From Rhipidocladum racemiflorum (taxonomy: Eukaryota > Streptophyta > Magnoliopsida > Poales > Poaceae), in assembly GCA_036346355.1 (NCBI GenBank), contig CM070570.1, forward strand, positions 50,111,592 through 50,175,591: a DNA stretch of 64,000 nt. Reading direction: 5' to 3'. The position numbers and the translations under genes were made by a program. Position 1 is the stretch's first letter, and each line of letters opens with the position of its first letter. Shown here piece after piece: positions 47,920-58,279 of the stretch. Below the pieces are notes generated by a model. The model searched no databases. It saw nothing but the letters and a program-made list of their open reading frames with translations, and was not told the origin of the DNA.

Positions 47920-48940
47920 TAAGTGCTCATACATTGGTTGGTGAATGAAAAATGAATTTCAAAAACTTATTCATCTTTTTCTCTGAATTTTCTGTGTTTT
48001 TGGCTTTTAATCCTGCGATCTTGTCAATTGCTATATGACCATAGTCTGATTGATTGTTTGTTCACTGGTCATATATCAAGTTGACATCTTAGGGTCTCGT
48101 TCTCCCTCTCGCTCCGCCAAATTCCTTGAGTTATCCTGCGTTTTGTCTTATTCCTAACCGAGCTGGGCAACCCGGACTGTCCGGTATTTAATCCGGAGTC
48201 TCCGGGTCATCCGGAGTCTCCGGACTATTTGTCCGGACTATCCGGGTTGGGCCGGAGTCTCCGGACTAAAATCCGGAGTCTCCGGGTTGGGGCGGACGGT
48301 TGAAGTCTCCCCTAATCCCGCGCGGTTTCTTTTTCATCCGGGTGCCTCTCCCTCTCCCTCTCCCGTGCTCACTTCTCTTCTAGGGTGTGGCTCTCCATCT
48401 CCTAGGACCTTGGATCTTCTTTCATCCTCGGTTTTGGGATCTTGGTAAGAACTCGTGCCCTAATCTCTTTTCCTCCGTTTTTGGGATCCATTGCTTGCGG
48501 TTCTAAGGGCCTCTACTCGTGCTTAATCTCATCTCGGGTGTGATTTGTCTCGTAGAGGTCCTCTAGATCGAAGAATCGATCTCCCTCACCTCCCGCATTT
48601 CCTCGGTTTCAAATCCGTTGAGGTGAGTTCCATTCCATGCCCTATTCTCGCGAAATCTTGTACTAGATCGTGCCCTAGACTTCATTTCTATCCTTGTGGC
48701 AATCTAGATTTGTGTCTTGTTATTTTTTTGTGGATTGAATCCCTCCTTTTTGGCTCGCCCGTGCGCTCGTTCTGGCGCATCCGGAGTATCCGGACAGTTA
48801 GTCCGGAGTCTCCGGGTTAATCCGGAGTATCCGGACAATTCGTCCGGACTCTTCGGGTTGGGGGTATCGGCCAGATTTTTTATCCACTAAATTTCAAGTC
48901 TCCCTTCAGTTGATCTTTCTCCTTTGCTCTGTCTGGACAG
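47920..48940 (+). other. Spacer between pol and extra frame, with palindrome repeats
   Basis: About 1 kb without a supported gene. It holds perfect CCGGAGTCTCCGG copies at 48193-48205, 48211-48223, 48252-48264, 48273-48285 and 48803-48815, and CCGGAGTATCCGG variants at 48781-48793 and 48822-48834. Two GGTAAGAACTC/GAGGTGAGTTCC-like donors and several pyrimidine-rich stretches occur, so part of it could be spliced out or carry a promoter for the frame downstream. Confidence 0.6.
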
Positions 48941-50545
48941 ATGGATCCCTCTCAGGGAACTTCCGGTGGCGGCGATCCTCCTCAGCAGACTTCTGGTGGC
49001 AGTGATTCCGCTCAGGGCTCGTCTCCCACCAATTCTCCTCCGCTGCCTCCGCCGAAAAAGCAGAGAATTGGAGTGATCAAGAGACCCACGTCCAGACCTC
49101 GAGGCCAGTTAGCGCCAGCATCGGCACCTGTCCTGTCTCCTCCGCCTCTGTCTGCTCCTGATCCAGATGAGCATCCAGCAGATACTCATGCCAGACTTCG
49201 TGATCAGAAGAGGAGGGACTTTCGTACTTCTGGGCGCTTCATTGGTCCTCTGGTCAAGGCCAAGCCCGTGTGGAACTATCCTTTGTCCATGAACCCAATG
49301 AGGATAATTGATTACCGGACAGGATCTGGAAAGGGTAAAGCCATTGTAGAGCACAGAAAGAAAGATCCTCTGGAGCTCCACCAGGATGAGTATGTGGACC
49401 GCGGCCTGGAACCGGTTTGATCGAATTATTATGAGACGGTCCTATACCCACTTGAGCACCCAGTGGTTCGCATGAAGACCATTGACTGGGAGTACATGGC
49501 CGCGGTTGGCAATCCAGTCTTCACTGAGATTATTCGGATTTGCGAGCTGCATCAAGTCAAGGATATCATGGCATACAAGTATGACTGGAACAATGAGGTT
49601 CTCATGCAGTTCTATGCCACGTTGTATTTTGACAAGAATGATGAAGCCTTATGGTGGATGACTGACAGGGTTTGGTATGTGGCTAGCAAGAAGAGGTTTG
49701 CCAGAGTGCTCAACCTCAGGTACAATGCAAGCCCAAAGCTACATACAAACAAAGTCTTGTCTCCTGATCAGATAGAGGCTCTTTATGATACCTCGAGCAG
49801 CTTCACAGTTGGGACTATCAAGGGTGTCAAGCCAGTGCCTGCTGTGCTAAACCGGCTGCTTAGGGTCACTCTTTGGCCCAAGGAAGGAGATGCTTCAGCG
49901 ATCAGTTCCTATGGTAGGAACTTGCTTTTTTCTTTGGTTGAGAGCTCTGAGCCTTTTGACATTGTAGACTTCTTGTGGGAGACGATGAGGCAGAATGCGC
50001 AGAGCAACATGAGCAGCTGTAGCTATGCACCTTTTGTGATGACTCTTATCTCCAGTGTGAGCGGACTGAGGTTCATTAGAGATGCGGAACACCTTCCCTA
50101 CAAGGTTCGACCTCCCTCTGTTCCTACTGCTCCCGTGGCTCCAGGCCCTACTGCCAGAAGTCGTCGCTCGGGTGCCAGCTCTTCTTCTGCACCTGCTCCA
50201 GCTGCTACTCCTGCAGTTCCTTTTGTGCAGTCAGAGGCCTCCAGCAGCACTCTCCAGAAGATGTTGAAGCACATCTTCTGCCTTTGCCGAGACATCTCCA
50301 CCAAGGAGAAACAGATGAGTCGGCAGATCAAGGAGAACAGCAAGGGCATTCGTGATATCCGCCGCCATCAGGGCGAAGCGCTTTCTCCTAGTGACTCTTC
50401 TTGTTCCTCCGAGGAGAGTAGTGATGCTACTTCTGCTGATCAGCTCTTTGGCATCACCTCCTCAGCTCCGTCCGCTCCTGCAGATGACCCTGGCAGCGAG
50501 GGCTCGGAGTACTCCGCTTCTGACGACGAAGGCGACGACGAGTGA
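48941..50545 (+). CDS. Extra reading frame between pol and 3' LTR (SIRE 'env-like' position), one in-frame TGA
   Basis: 535 codons in one frame from the ATG at 48941, interrupted once by TGA at 49418-49420 (after GLEPV); the frame continues with SNYYETVLYPLEHP. The N-terminus is low-complexity and Pro/Ser/Gly-rich, with basic KKQRIGVIKRP near 38-50. The middle is a globular region with EVLMQFYATLYF and WWMTDRVWYV. I associate this pattern with 'putative plant transposon protein' domains found in Copia elements. After a Ser/Pro/Ala linker comes a short predicted helix with KEKQMSRQIKENSKGIRDI, and the protein ends in an acidic tail (SDDEGDDE). I see no signal peptide and no membrane segment, so an envelope role is not supported. 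Function unknown. Confidence 0.8.
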
Positions 50546-50908
50546 TCTCTCGTATCCTCTCTCTTTTTGGTGTCTTGATGCCAAAGGGGGAGTGATATCT
50601 TTAGTTGTCGCATTTAGCGTTTTTGCTGTCGTGAACTTGTTATTTCATTGTATCCATGTATCGACATTATGTTTATCTTATGCTTGGATTACTTTCAGTT
50701 ATTTATGATGTATTCTCGGATGCAATGTTTGAGGGGGAGCTCTCGGTGATTTTTTCTCGTTAAAAATGCGCATTTGATTCTTCTCAAATCTTCAAATGCA
50801 CACTTTTAGGGGGAGCTCCACCTTTTATTTTGTATTGCTAAAGTCTTTTTCATATCATGTTATTTGCTGATAATTGTGTTGTCATCAATTCACCAAAAAG
50901 GGGGAGAT
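50546..50908 (+). other. SIRE 3' untranslated region with repeated polypurine tracts
   Basis: AGGGGGAG occurs near 50584, 50731, 50808 and 50899. Only the last (AAAAAGGGGGAGAT, 50895-50908) abuts the 3' LTR and is the polypurine tract. The others may be extra plus-strand priming sites. No gene is seen. Confidence 0.75.
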
Positions 50909-52302
50909 TGAAAGTGCATCTAGGCCCCTCATTTTATTTTGGTGATTAATGATGACACAATTAGTGTGATCTAATGCTTCAACTAAGTTAATGCAGTTAT
51001 CGAGATCACATCAATCTCGGAATAAGATTGGACCGTCATAAGCGCGTCAAATTTCGAGAAAACGGCATCAAGACGAGGACTTGTAATTTTATATTGCCTT
51101 GAGTCTTAAGGATAGCCGTACTATTAAGAGGATGCGACGGAAAATCAATTTTAGGATGTGCATGTGCTCAACATCAAAATTTGCATTTAAACTAGCACTA
51201 AAAAAAACTTACATTTTCCAAAAATCAGGAATCCAACCGAGCTAGTCAACTCGGAGTATCCGGACAAACAGTCCGGAGTATCCGGATTCAGTCCGGAGTC
51301 TCCGGACGTTTTAGCCGGAGTCTCCGGGTTAAGCCCCTCGGCCACTTTGGATTCCAGGTGTCCGGAGTATCCGGACATTTTGTCCGGAGTCTCCGGGTTG
51401 TTTGTCCGGACACTCCGGTCTGTTCGAAAAAGGGAATAACGGCTAGTTTTCAAAAGTGTATTTAAAGCCACTCCCTCTTCCCCAACGGCTAGGACTGCTC
51501 TTGAGCTCATTCATTGCAGCATTCAAGCCCTCTCCAACACTTCCAAAGCATTCAATAGAGCTCCTACTTCCTCCGTCCATTAGATTTGGTTGTTGATTCA
51601 TTTTGGTGAGGAGAGGAAGAAGTAAAGTGCTAGGTGCATTCATTTCTAGTTGTTGAGCACTAGTTCATCCTTCAAGCGACATCCGTGGTGTTATTACTCT
51701 TGGAGGTTGAAGGTCTCCTAGACGGCTAGGAGTCACCGGGAGCTACCAACGCGTGTGGTGAGCCCCGATCGTTTGTGAAGGCGAGTCTCGCCTCCGAAAG
51801 GAAAGAGACAAGAAGTGAAGCCGGCGAGTGCATTTGTGCAACACCGGGAGGAAAGCGGGTTGAAAGAGACCCCGGCTCAAGTGCGACCGAGCCACCTCAA
51901 CGGAGACGTAGGGTTCCCTTCAAGAACCCGAACTTCGGTGAAAAATCGTGTCTCTCTTATTCTCTCTTACTTCCTAGTCTTGCTTGTTAGGATTTGAATT
52001 TGTAAAGTTGGATCTAGCTCTTTGCTTAGCTTTAATTCAAATCCTTACTAGCAATTGTTCTAGGTTGTTCTTGCTATCCCTTTTAGTGGTTTATTGTGCC
52101 TGCTAGAGTAGTTTTATTTGCTCTCCCGAGCTAGCTAACCCGGAGACTCCGGACACAAGACCGGACACTGCGGACAAGCCGGAGTATCCGGACCAAAACC
52201 CGGAGACTCCGGGTTGACCTGCTCGGCCTGTTTTAATTTCGCTGCGATTTTTTTTAATCCGCCTATTCACCCCCCCTCTAGGCGACATCGTTAGTCCTTT
52301 CA
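50909..52302 (+). repeat. SIRE 3' LTR (1394 bp)
   Basis: Begins TGAAAGTGCATC after the polypurine tract and ends GTCCTTTCA. It differs from the 5' LTR mainly in the palindrome clusters. One stretch present at 41440-41470 is missing here near 51388. The cluster at 52138-52217 keeps intact CCGGAG...CTCCGG units that are damaged at 42209-42290. Confidence 0.95.
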
Positions 52303-52307
52303 AAAAT

Positions 52308-53587
52308 GTTGATTTTGGTTAAAATGCGATGTTTTGCAAAGTTTAGCTATCTATCGTTGGTGGGTTCTGATATGACGTGGTGTTTTACTGTCAACGATGT
52401 TGCCGTCATAGTCTATATGATTTAGCGCAACCGTCAGTATTATGTGTATTTCAATCATGTGATACCGAGGAAGAAGTCTTTTGGTGAATGACTTTTCGGT
52501 ATTGTTGTTATATGATGAATGAATGGTGAAAAGTAAACAAGACATCGTTTTTAGATGTTAAATGATAAAAGAGTCGTTGAGCCAGGTCGGTGAGAAAGTC
52601 ATATAAGGATATATGACTAATCCGGAGTGCTCTTGAAAAGTGTGCATGCATGTCATGAATCGAGATGTCCATTTCTTTCTAGTATGAAAAGAAAGAATGA
52701 AGAAATTATGGTATTTTGGTTGTGGTGTAGGGGATTTATGCTTCCTTTGTGATTTGGCTTGGATGTTGCCAAATTCTTTCCAAAATGGTTGTTAACGCTT
52801 TGGGTTCGAGTTATCGTGTGTACACTTGGGCTTGATAGCTAAGTGTTTTTGTGTGAGGGCGAGACCCTCTTAAGAAAGGAACCAATTGTGGTTTGGTAAG
52901 GTTTTAGGATCCTAGCTTGGGGCTAGGTGTAGAACCTTAGTGGTATAAGGGTGGTTTGTGATGGAGGTTGATGATGTATGGGTTTAACCTTTACTAAGAG
53001 TAGCGATGGGTGGAAGCGGAGTTGACGGTAGATCGGTGATAATTGCCCTGCCGTGAGCAATTGTTTTCACTAGTTGTTTTTGGGTTTGAGTCTTGCCTGG
53101 GAAAGGATGGAATAAAATGTTAGTATGATCATGTATCGGAAGGGCAAGTGTGCCTTAGTGAGTTTTCCCCTCGATGGAAATTTTCGGTAATGTAGAAAGG
53201 TCCTTAAAGGAATTGTGACTTCCTTTGATTATGTCATGTTGAGTTAAATGGAGTATGGTAGTCAGGTTGGTTGTGATAGAAGTGTGAAGTGCTTGTCGTG
53301 AGGATTCGAGCATTTTGGGTTGATGGAGCCCTTTGTGGTTGAAACGCAGATTTTGTTTGGGAATGGAAGTGAAGGTCGACCTGTGAGAGATTGCCCTTAG
53401 TTGAGCTAGATCATTACTTTTCTCGCCGAGTGTTGGTTTTGAGAACTCGCTTGTCGTTTGTTCCGGTTTGAGGTTTCGTGCGGTTGTTTTGTGCTGCAGA
53501 GAAGTCTTTTGTCCCTTGGGGATTTTGTTGTTGTTTTTTTTGGCATCCTTCGGATTCGAGGTCGAATCCCGTTGAAGGGGGGAAGAA
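52308..53587 (+). other. LARD E internal region, right part, no gag or pol
   Basis: Continues from 40960 after the SIRE insertion; the sequence matches 35101-36368 of D. It ends with the 8-bp inverted repeat (53552-53569) and polypurine tract (53574-53587). A 180-codon frame on the minus strand (53155-53697) also occurs at 35936-36478, but it runs across the LTR boundary in antisense and I do not regard it as a gene. Confidence 0.85.
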
Positions 53588-55267
53588 TGTGACACTACGG
53601 TATGGTGTGACATTATAAAATGTGAAATTAGAAAAATAAAACCTTTCGGCTTGAGGTTTACTCGCGTTTTGGGCCTTTTGAAGTGATGTGTCACCACGGA
53701 GTGTCGGAACCTTATAAATGGTGCATGATGAGGTCAAAAACATTATGATATGTGGAATTAAGGTTAAAACCATAGGGTATGGAGGTTAATAGTGTTTCCG
53801 GGGTTTTGGGCCTTCCCGGGGGAGTTTGGGCCTAAAAGAGGGGGTTGTGGGCTTTGGTGGGATGGAGTAGGAGTCCATTTAGGACTAGGATTGGGTGCGG
53901 GGGCTGGTAAAAGGCCTCCCACCCCTGCCCCTTGCGCCCCATCAGCCCTTGGTGCGCCTCCCCCTTGTCCCCCAAGTGCCCTAGCCGCCACCCCCCTCTC
54001 CCTCCCATCTTGTGCCGTGCGCCCCCACCTCCCTTGCCCCTTTGCTCTCCACCTCCCCACCACCTCTCCTCCACCCCTTGCTGCCCTAGGGTGGCCTCCC
54101 CACCCCTGCACCTCGTGGATCCATCCGTTGGAGCGAGGAGCGAGGAGCGAGGAACGTGGAGCGAGGAGCGAACCGGACGGAGATCCATTCAGATTTCGTG
54201 CGTTGGGCAAAGGTATGATCATGGGAATCCTTGGGATTGGTTTAGGTACTGTACTAAGGGTGTTTATCTAGTTTTTAGATCAATTGGTGGTGCTGGATTT
54301 GAGCAATTTGGATTAGATCTAGATGTTGCCACGTTTCTGTTTTAGGACAGCATGAGCAGTCGACCTAGGGTTGGAGTTTTCGTCAATTTAGAATCCGAAT
54401 CTGTCCGTACGGATGTTGAAGAAGTTGTAGATAATTTCATTATCTTTTAGTGGACATAAAGCACGTTAAATTCCGATCAGCCGTTTGAAAGTTATGACTA
54501 ATCCGGAGAGCCAATGAGTAAGTCCTACATCGTGATTCCATTCACCGCGGTGAACGGAAGCGAGGAGTAGGCACCCTCCATCTTCAGGATGGAAGGGGGG
54601 AGAGGGTGCACACCAACGGGTGTGTACTCAACCATACCGGTATGAGTTTCCAAGGAGACATGAGCATCGCATTGCACTTCATACATATTGATGATGATGA
54701 TAATATGTGACCATGAATGAGATGGTTTACATGATGTGAGATATTATTGCTATGTAATTGTTTATGTTTGTACCATTGCAATATACTTGCTGAGTGATGA
54801 ACTCACGCTTGTGTTTATGTTGTTTTCTTTTAGGTACCATGAATCCGACATGCGGGAAGGGGAGCTAGTCACACGTCATCACTTAGCATCACACATTTAA
54901 ACAATGACATGTTCCTTCCCTTATGGTTATGTTTAATTCATTGAACTAAGCTATGGTTTCGATGATTCGTTGGTCGTTATGAGTAATTGATTAGTCCATA
55001 TTTGTCATGTGATGGATAGAATTTATATCCTTAGTGGTATGGTGGCTGTTTTTCCGTTTGATCATGTTATTGCTATCGTTCATTATGCCACATTGACATG
55101 TTATTATTGTTGTTGCTTCAATTCATGTTAAAACAAAGGAGATGCTGCCGAAATCTCGGTTTTAAGCATATGTACCTTTGCTAGAATTTATGTTTAAATG
55201 TGGTATTTAGATGTTGTGTAGCTTATGTTTGGTAGCATTCAGGCATATTAAATGCCGGGGTGTTACA
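53588..55267 (+). repeat. Last LTR of the tandem array (1680 bp)
   Basis: Same length as the middle LTR and nearly identical to it. It ends GGGGTGTTACA and is followed by TTGAT, not by a primer-binding site, so it is the outer 3' LTR. Confidence 0.92.
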
Positions 55268-56504
55268 TTGATGTTATGATGATACTTATGGTTAAGATTA
55301 TGAAAGAGTTAAGTAAATAAAGGCATCTATGTGAAATAGTTGAGCCAAAGGGGTTCAGCTATGTCCTTTTGGCCGTGGTAAGAGCCTTGGATGTGGGTGT
55401 GGCTTCGTAGAGCCACCACCGGAGGTTTAAGATTCTCTCGTAGGGGAGAGTTATTGTATAATACGGCTTAGAGCGGAGAGTGTGTGGAGATAGTTGTTTT
55501 GGTTGTGTAATCGATGGTTTGAGACAAAGAAGAGAGTTTGGTGTTGCATCTTTATTGGTTGCTTTGCAAAGAAAATTATTGTTTTATTCCTGTCTTTTTC
55601 TTTCTCCGAGGTTGAAAGAAGTATTTGAAGTTTTATGCAAAACTTAAGTTGTATGGATTTATGTTTTGTGACTTTTCAGACAAGGAATTACTTGATCGCT
55701 TGGTTCCCTTTTGTGAAAAAAAATTGTCTTTCAACCATTTTCCTCTGTGGGAGTCTTTAAGATTGAAGTGTGTTTTGGAGAACTTTCGCATGACCAAGTT
55801 TTAGTCTTGTTTTATTGCAACTTTGAGAGTCAAGTTTCTTTGTGAGATTTGGTTGGATTTTCTAGAAAGAAAAAATGTTGCAAACAACGTGAGTAATCTT
55901 TTGACTAACATTATTTGTCAGTAGTGAGAATTATTTGTCAGTATTGAGAATTGTTGGTTAGCATGTTGTTCAGTATGTAATAATGTGGCTTATATAATGA
56001 TGTACTTCTAAATTAATTTGTGAGTTGAATCAATTAAATGTAATTGTTATCTTTAACTTTAAGATTAAATAAACTCCTAGTGTCGTAGATTACTCTATAG
56101 CAAGAATGATTAAATGTATTAATGTACATGCTTAGAATCTGTTGCTTTATTTTAAAGTGCCCATGACCATTGAAAGTGTTTAAAGCTTTAAATCAGTAAA
56201 TTGGATGGCCATTTAAAGACATCTTAATATAAGGTCGGTATAACAATTTAATGGTAATGGTGACCGATCCTAGCACATGATAGTTGACTAGAATTATTAT
56301 GTTTGCTATTACGAACTATTGAAATAATTGGAAGGATGTAATTGTGTTCTTGAAATGCTAATATAGATGTCAATTGAGAAGGTATAGGATTTGTTGTTTG
56401 ATGATGTTCTAAGAGCATTGTGATGGTCTAACTTATTAAGTTATCTTAAATAGTTGGAGTATGTTGGGTAGTGGCAAATCGTTATAGCCTTTGGATAGGG
56501 TAAC
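55268..56504 (+). mobile_element. LARD B, right part (internal region)
   Basis: Resumes B after the second TTGAT. It is AT-rich, gene-free internal sequence that aligns at low identity with D/E/F internal regions. The leader hairpin (55396-55420) keeps its stem while its loop has changed. Many indels confirm that B is older than D/E. A Tat-type element inserts at 56505; GTAAC (56500-56504) is the predicted target duplicate. Confidence 0.8.
55396..55420 (+). other. LARD leader hairpin, diverged copy
   Basis: GGTGTGGC and GCCACCACC pair through 8 bp with one bulged base around loop TTCGTAGA. The copies in D (32590-32614), E (38447-38471), F (61054-61078) and C (29810-29834, minus) have the same stem with loop CGGTTAGC. 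Confidence 0.55.
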
Positions 56505-57117
56505 TGTCGGGGATTGACTATCTGGCAAAAGACCACGGTACCCCCGGGGGATTCCGAGCCCGCCGATCATACAATACCAACAGAAGATGCTCGGAGTGCG
56601 TAACAAGCACCACACCTCCCGAGCATACATGTTCGGCCCTTCACTCACGACCATTCCTAACGATCACGAGCAGGCATGCTCGTAAAGGTCGCGTCATACT
56701 CAAGTACTTGGTCGGTGGACTCGGTCAATGCTGCAAGGGAGGAAGGTGGCAACCAATCAGCCGAAGATCAAGGGAAATCATACCCGAAATTCAAATAACA
56801 CGTAGATCAAGGGCGGCGGATTGCGAGTATGACTGCGTGGCGTAATTCCAGGGGGTAGTTACCTTCTATGTATCTCTAAGTGTAGTATTTAACCCCCCTG
56901 AAGATTTGTAACAAGAGAGGACCCCCGGATAGAACACAATACACTGGAGTAGGGCTATTATCTCGGCAGTGAGAGGCCCGAACCAGGATAAACATCGCGT
57001 CCCTCTTCTCCCGACCTGGCCTCGCTCGGACGATCTCCTCGGTCCATACGACGGGGCTCTGTTGGTCCCCCATTCAACAAGTAAGCTCGACGGGAGCCCG
57101 TTTTCCAATCGTCGACA
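56505..57117 (+). repeat. Tat-type 5' LTR (613 bp)
   Basis: TG...CA ends. The 5' junction with LARD B internal sequence is sharp. GC content is higher than in the surrounding LARD DNA. Open frames on the minus strand (for example 56866-57216) are chance frames. Confidence 0.82.
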
Positions 57118-57175
57118 GCTGGCGCCGTCCGTGGGGACGATAGCTTGATTCCCGTACGGATCAGGATCCTCAAGG

Positions 57176-58012
57176 ATGCCGAACTCGGGGGATACTAGGA
57201 ATCTCTGCGTTTTCAACGACGTCGAAGACGACGATATGTACTACGCCGGCGACGGTGTGGCCAATGTGACCAATCCTATCGGTCACACCGAGTCCGGAAG
57301 CTCTTCTTCGGACCCTGGAATGCGAGGACAGGTCCTCCGTTCCCTAGACATTACCCTCGGAGACCACGAGGATGACTATGACGGACTCTACGATGGCCTG
57401 GATATACCAGACGACCTGGAGTTCGACCGAGAGACTGCATCTCAAGGGGATACGATGATGTCTCCCTCACATTCATCCCACTCTCGTCACGTCAACATGG
57501 CTGGAAGCCGTGTCGAGCCCGAAGTACGATCCTCAGACGCTGCTAAGCGCGACTACTATGAGGCGGCCAGACTCCACCTAGAGGCGTCTTTGGGGAAGAC
57601 CCTTGCGAGCATACATCGCCAAGCGAAAGAGAGGCGGGTGTCCGGAGAAAGGAAGTCCCGCGAGTACCGAACCCCCGATCGCGTCCCGGAATGCCGTCGA
57701 AGCTCGCCGCCGCCTGTTCACCAGAACCGAGAACGGCTGCAGGCCTTGGCGGCGGTCGTGCGCGACCTTCGCAGCTTCCCTGAGCAAGTGGACCTAGAGG
57801 CCATGGGCAAGGTCATGGCCGAAGATCTGGAGAGGCTTGCCGCCGAGCTGAAAGTCTCGGATCCCCCTCACAGCCGGGATGCCCGGAGTGTTTCCCGGGA
57901 GCGTCGCAGACGTTCCCCCGTGCGCTCGCACAGGGATGAATCTCGGAGCCATGCTCGGAGATCGCCCCAGGCCGCTAACCTGGTCCGGGAGAGGCCCCGG
58001 AACAGCTCCTGA
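57176..58012 (+). pseudogene. Tat-type gag, N-terminal part, frameshifted and interrupted
   Basis: 278 codons from the ATG at 57176, 39 bp after the primer-binding site. The N-terminus is acidic (DVEDDDMYYAGDG), followed by Ser-rich sequence and a long charged, Arg-rich region with many RRRSP-type stretches (about 230-270). The reading continues in another frame at 58013-58279 (KFQASAARLSRALSG), so a frameshift lies near 58010. LARD F then cuts it off before any zinc knuckle. The gag call rests mainly on position after the primer-binding site and composition. Confidence 0.65.
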
Positions 58013-58279
58013 GCGATATCGGAACGGCGTATCTACGACCGTCCGGGTTACGAGCGTTTCGAACGCTCCACGACCGAGCGGTCGTCGGCACGGCCTCCGC
58101 GCGAAGTCTTCTCGCGACTTGGCCCATGCATGGGACGTTGGGCTGAATAAACGCGTGGGGACTATTATGGCCGAGGGTTTCGCCGCGAAATTCCAAGCTT
58201 CGGCTGCCAGGCTTTCACGAGCTCTCTCCGGAGTGTCGCATGACCGAACAGGTTCAAACCCGGCCACATCGAGAGGTTC

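Larger units (their letters stand above)
40961..52302 (+). mobile_element. Nearly intact SIRE-type Copia retrotransposon with extra reading frame, TSD AAAAT
   Basis: An 11,342-bp element: 5' LTR 40961-42368, primer-binding site 42371-42382, gag 42425-44641, pol 44656-47919, spacer with palindrome repeats, extra frame 48941-50545, polypurine tract 50895-50908, 3' LTR 50909-52302. The flanks carry AAAAT on both sides (40956-40960 and 52303-52307). Long gag with zinc knuckle and coiled coil, single-frame pol, and a frame between pol and the 3' LTR fit the SIRE/Maximus lineage. Coding damage is minimal: one in-frame stop in gag and one in the extra frame. It is among the youngest insertions here. 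Confidence 0.96.
22553..55267 (+). mobile_element. Tandem LARD D/E: LTR-internal-LTR-internal-LTR, TSD TTGAT
   Basis: Three LTRs in the same orientation (22553-32191 with a nested insertion, 36369-38048, 53588-55267) alternate with two gene-free internal regions: D 32192-36368, and E 38049-40960 plus 52308-53587. The middle LTR is preceded by a polypurine tract and followed by a primer-binding site, so it is the 3' LTR of D and the 5' LTR of E. The outer flanks carry the same TTGAT. Without the nested elements the array is about 13.4 kb. The simplest origin is one insertion followed by unequal recombination between the LTRs of two sister or homologous copies. Confidence 0.9.
56505..58279 (+). 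mobile_element. Tat-type Gypsy retrotransposon, 5' part
   Basis: 5' LTR 56505-57117 (613 bp, TGTCGGGGATTG to CGTCGACA) is followed by primer-binding site TGGCGCCGTCCGTGGGGA (57120-57137), of the kind used by Tat/Athila-type elements rather than the tRNA-Met site used elsewhere in the window. A gag start follows (57176). The element is interrupted at 58279 by LARD F; the rest should continue beyond the window after F. Confidence 0.85.

Noticed and set aside
48160..48870. CRISPR-like or satellite array
   Set aside because: The CCGGAG units have irregular spacing, no unique equal-length spacers, and sit in a plant retrotransposon.
48941..50545. Envelope gene (retrovirus-like) after SIRE pol
   Set aside because: Position fits, but there is no signal peptide, membrane segment or surface-type Cys pattern, so only 'extra frame' is claimed.
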